In this document: in pieces, positions 62,681 to 64,000 of the stretch
Layout: each line of letters opens with the position of its first letter
How positions within the stretch are numbered: position 1 is the stretch's first letter
From: Planctomycetaceae bacterium
GTDB lineage: Bacteria; Planctomycetota; Planctomycetia; Pirellulales; Pirellulaceae
Direction of reading: 5' to 3'
DNA length: 64,000 bases
NCBI GenBank assembly: GCA_020638995.1
Contig: JACKHM010000001.1
Coordinates: 744,001-808,000, forward strand
The notes under the pieces: generated by a model
The model's input: the letters and a program-made list of their open reading frames with translations, nothing else
What the model was told of the DNA's origin: nothing
Database searches by the model: none
Program-made: the position numbers and the translations under genes

Positions 62681-63769
62681 ATGCAACGACGAAGAACTTC
62701 TTTGTACGCAGTCGCGGTTTGTTGCCTGATGGTAGGCAGCGTCAGTCTCGGCAAGGCACACGGAACGGAACCGGCATCTAGCAATTGGCTGGCACGTATT
62801 CGATTGCTGCCGGGCGAAAATGAACGCAGCCATCGAGCAATTACAGGGGCGTTTCGCGATGCGGTGACGAGGGTCAACGAGTCGACTGTGAGTCTGCACG
62901 CAGATGGAGGTCAAGTCGCGCTCGGAACGATCATCCATACCGACGGCTATGTGGTTACGAAGGCCAGCGAACTGCCCGAAACGGTCACCTGCAAGTTGAG
63001 TGACGGTCGGCAAGTGTCTTCTAAACTCGTTGCACTTCACTCGGAATACGATCTTGCTCTGCTCAAGGTAGACGCGACAAAACTTCCCGCCATTCAATGG
63101 GGCGATTCCAGCAAACTCAACGCTGGAAGTTTTCTGGCAACGACAAGCTTGACCGAAGAGCCTACGGCGATTGGGATAGTTAGCTCGCCCGCGCGTCCTC
63201 TGCCAAAGCCTCAAGCGATACTTGGAGTCGGACTCGAACAGTTTGGAGATCTTCCCCGCGTCAACCGCGTGATCGACGGGAGCGCCGCCGCGACGGCAGG
63301 ATTGCAAGTCGGCGACGTCATCGCCAGCGTAAACGGCAAAACGATGGATCGACCGCAAACCGTCAGCGCCACGATCAGCAAGTTGCAACCCGGTGAACGT
63401 GTGTCGCTGGTGATTAACCGCCGCGGTCGCACACTTTCTCTTCCTGCGGTGCTGGGCGACGCAACTCGCATCGGCAATCTGGAGCAGGTCGAGCTGATGG
63501 AGAGTCTCGGTGGACCGCTCAGCAGTCGGCGCACCGGCTTTCCGTACGTGCTGGAGCACGATACAGTACTGAGACCGAAGGACTGTGGTGGACCGTTGGT
63601 GGATCTGGACGGCAATGCGGTTGGAATCAACATCGCTCGCGTCAGCCGCGTGTCAAGTTACGCGTTGCCGTCCAGTGCGATCAAACCAATTCTAGCTGAT
63701 ATGATGGCTGGAAAGTTTCCGGTGCCAACGGACCACTTAGCGTTAGAAACGGTCTCCACCGGTGATTGA
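62681..63769 (+). CDS. Degenerate HtrA-like protein, probably inactive, with PDZ nested in the protease domain
   Basis: 362 residues with a signal peptide (SLYAVAVCCLMVGSVSLGKA). It has the HtrA pattern IHTDGYVVTKASELPE where the catalytic His is Ser96; Asp124 remains in SEYDLALLKV; the Ser motif reads PKDCGGPLVDLDG with Cys302 in its place. Loss of His and Ser argues against normal proteolysis. Unusually, the PDZ (~179-260, VIDGSAAATAGLQVGDVIAS) lies before the CGGPL motif, that is, inside the protease fold rather than after it. It may serve as a partner or chaperone of the active protease encoded 27 bases upstream. Confidence 0.8.
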   Translation: MQRRRTSLYAVAVCCLMVGSVSLGKAHGTEPASSNWLARIRLLPGENERSHRAITGAFRDAVTRVNESTVSLHADGGQVALGTIIHTDGYVVTKASELPETVTCKLSDGRQVSSKLVALHSEYDLALLKVDATKLPAIQWGDSSKLNAGSFLATTSLTEEPTAIGIVSSPARPLPKPQAILGVGLEQFGDLPRVNRVIDGSAAATAGLQVGDVIASVNGKTMDRPQTVSATISKLQPGERVSLVINRRGRTLSLPAVLGDATRIGNLEQVELMESLGGPLSSRRTGFPYVLEHDTVLRPKDCGGPLVDLDGNAVGINIARVSRVSSYALPSSAIKPILADMMAGKFPVPTDHLALETVSTGD

Positions 63770-63799
63770 CTTCGAGAATGACAGCGACGGGGAAGCAGG

Positions 63800-64000
63800 A
63801 TGCCTGAGCGGATCGAAAAGTTGCGAGCGACGGTAACCGAGTTAGAGGTGGAGCTCGCATCACTCTCGGAACTGGACGCACCAACTCGTGCGCTCCTTGA
63901 AGAGGCGGTTGGCGAATTGCAAGCAACACTGTCAAAGCAGCCTGTCGAAATCGAACCACAATCGTTGACGGAGCAACTGACTGAGGCAGCCAAAGCGTTC
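63800..64000 (+). CDS. DUF4404 family protein, 3' partial
   Basis: The ATG at 63800 opens a frame that runs off the window after 67 codons. It begins MPERIEKLRATVTELEVELA and continues with LDAPTRALLEEAVGELQATL, the pattern of the short helical DUF4404 family. The visible part is acidic, Leu-rich and probably coiled coil. It follows the two HtrA-like genes by 30 bases and may belong to their operon. Family function is unknown. Confidence 0.7.
   Translation, partial: MPERIEKLRATVTELEVELASLSELDAPTRALLEEAVGELQATLSKQPVEIEPQSLTEQLTEAAKAF

Overview
The window most likely comes from a member of the Planctomycetota, probably Pirellulales-like. The basis is the family content: very large exported proteins with an Arg-rich N-terminus followed by the planctomycetal LEDRRLL-type motif, CRTAC1/UnbV FG-GAP proteins, a DUF1080 protein, an exported formylglycine-generating-enzyme-like protein, an EF-hand protein, paired HtrA-like proteins with DUF4404, and a decayed copy of the planctomycete WLGIPP domain. 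Genus and species cannot be told from the sequence. No rRNA, tRNA or CRISPR array was recognised.

Layout. 1-3.9 kb: two FG-GAP/UnbV proteins; the first is cut by the window edge and the second is a TPR-containing lipoprotein. 4.0-9.8 kb: a compact operon resembling a minimal type VII (ESX/WXG100) secretion module. It has two small helical proteins sharing a W-[RK]-D-x2-H-x2-F signature, a coiled-coil protein, a 1304-residue membrane ATPase with three FtsK/EccC-like domains of which only the middle has an intact P-loop, a possible overlooked 52-residue gene, and a four-helix membrane protein. 10-17 kb: DUF1080 protein, HAD phosphatase, C39-like membrane peptidase, SapC, FGE-like protein and EF-hand protein, with a pseudogene at 11.7-11.9 kb. 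16.6-23 kb: phosphate-related genes (CYTH, Nudix, CHAD, Na/Pi cotransporter with a PhoU-like tail) interspersed with a beta-propeller protein and a thioredoxin.

23.2-50.4 kb is dominated by two tandem paralogues on the minus strand. The intact one encodes 7001 residues: PPC domains, metzincin protease, FG-GAP repeats, PA14, CARDB, M23 peptidase, alpha/beta-hydrolase, cohesin-like domain, an unknown His-rich domain, 34 Calx-beta-like repeats and a C-terminal dockerin. The other is broken by an IS1380-like element. Its tail repeats match those of the giant one by one in order, but the middle of the gene is missing.

50.6-64 kb: phospholipase C-like/DUF4332 fusion, FabZ-like dehydratase, a 32-residue basic protein, RND/MMPL exporter, SelO, an MFS transporter coupled to trpD, a nucleoside hydrolase, a YeeZ-like SDR, a HtrA-type protease, a degenerate HtrA-like protein with a PDZ nested inside the protease fold, and the start of a DUF4404 gene. 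All functional calls rest on reading motifs by eye; no database search was run.
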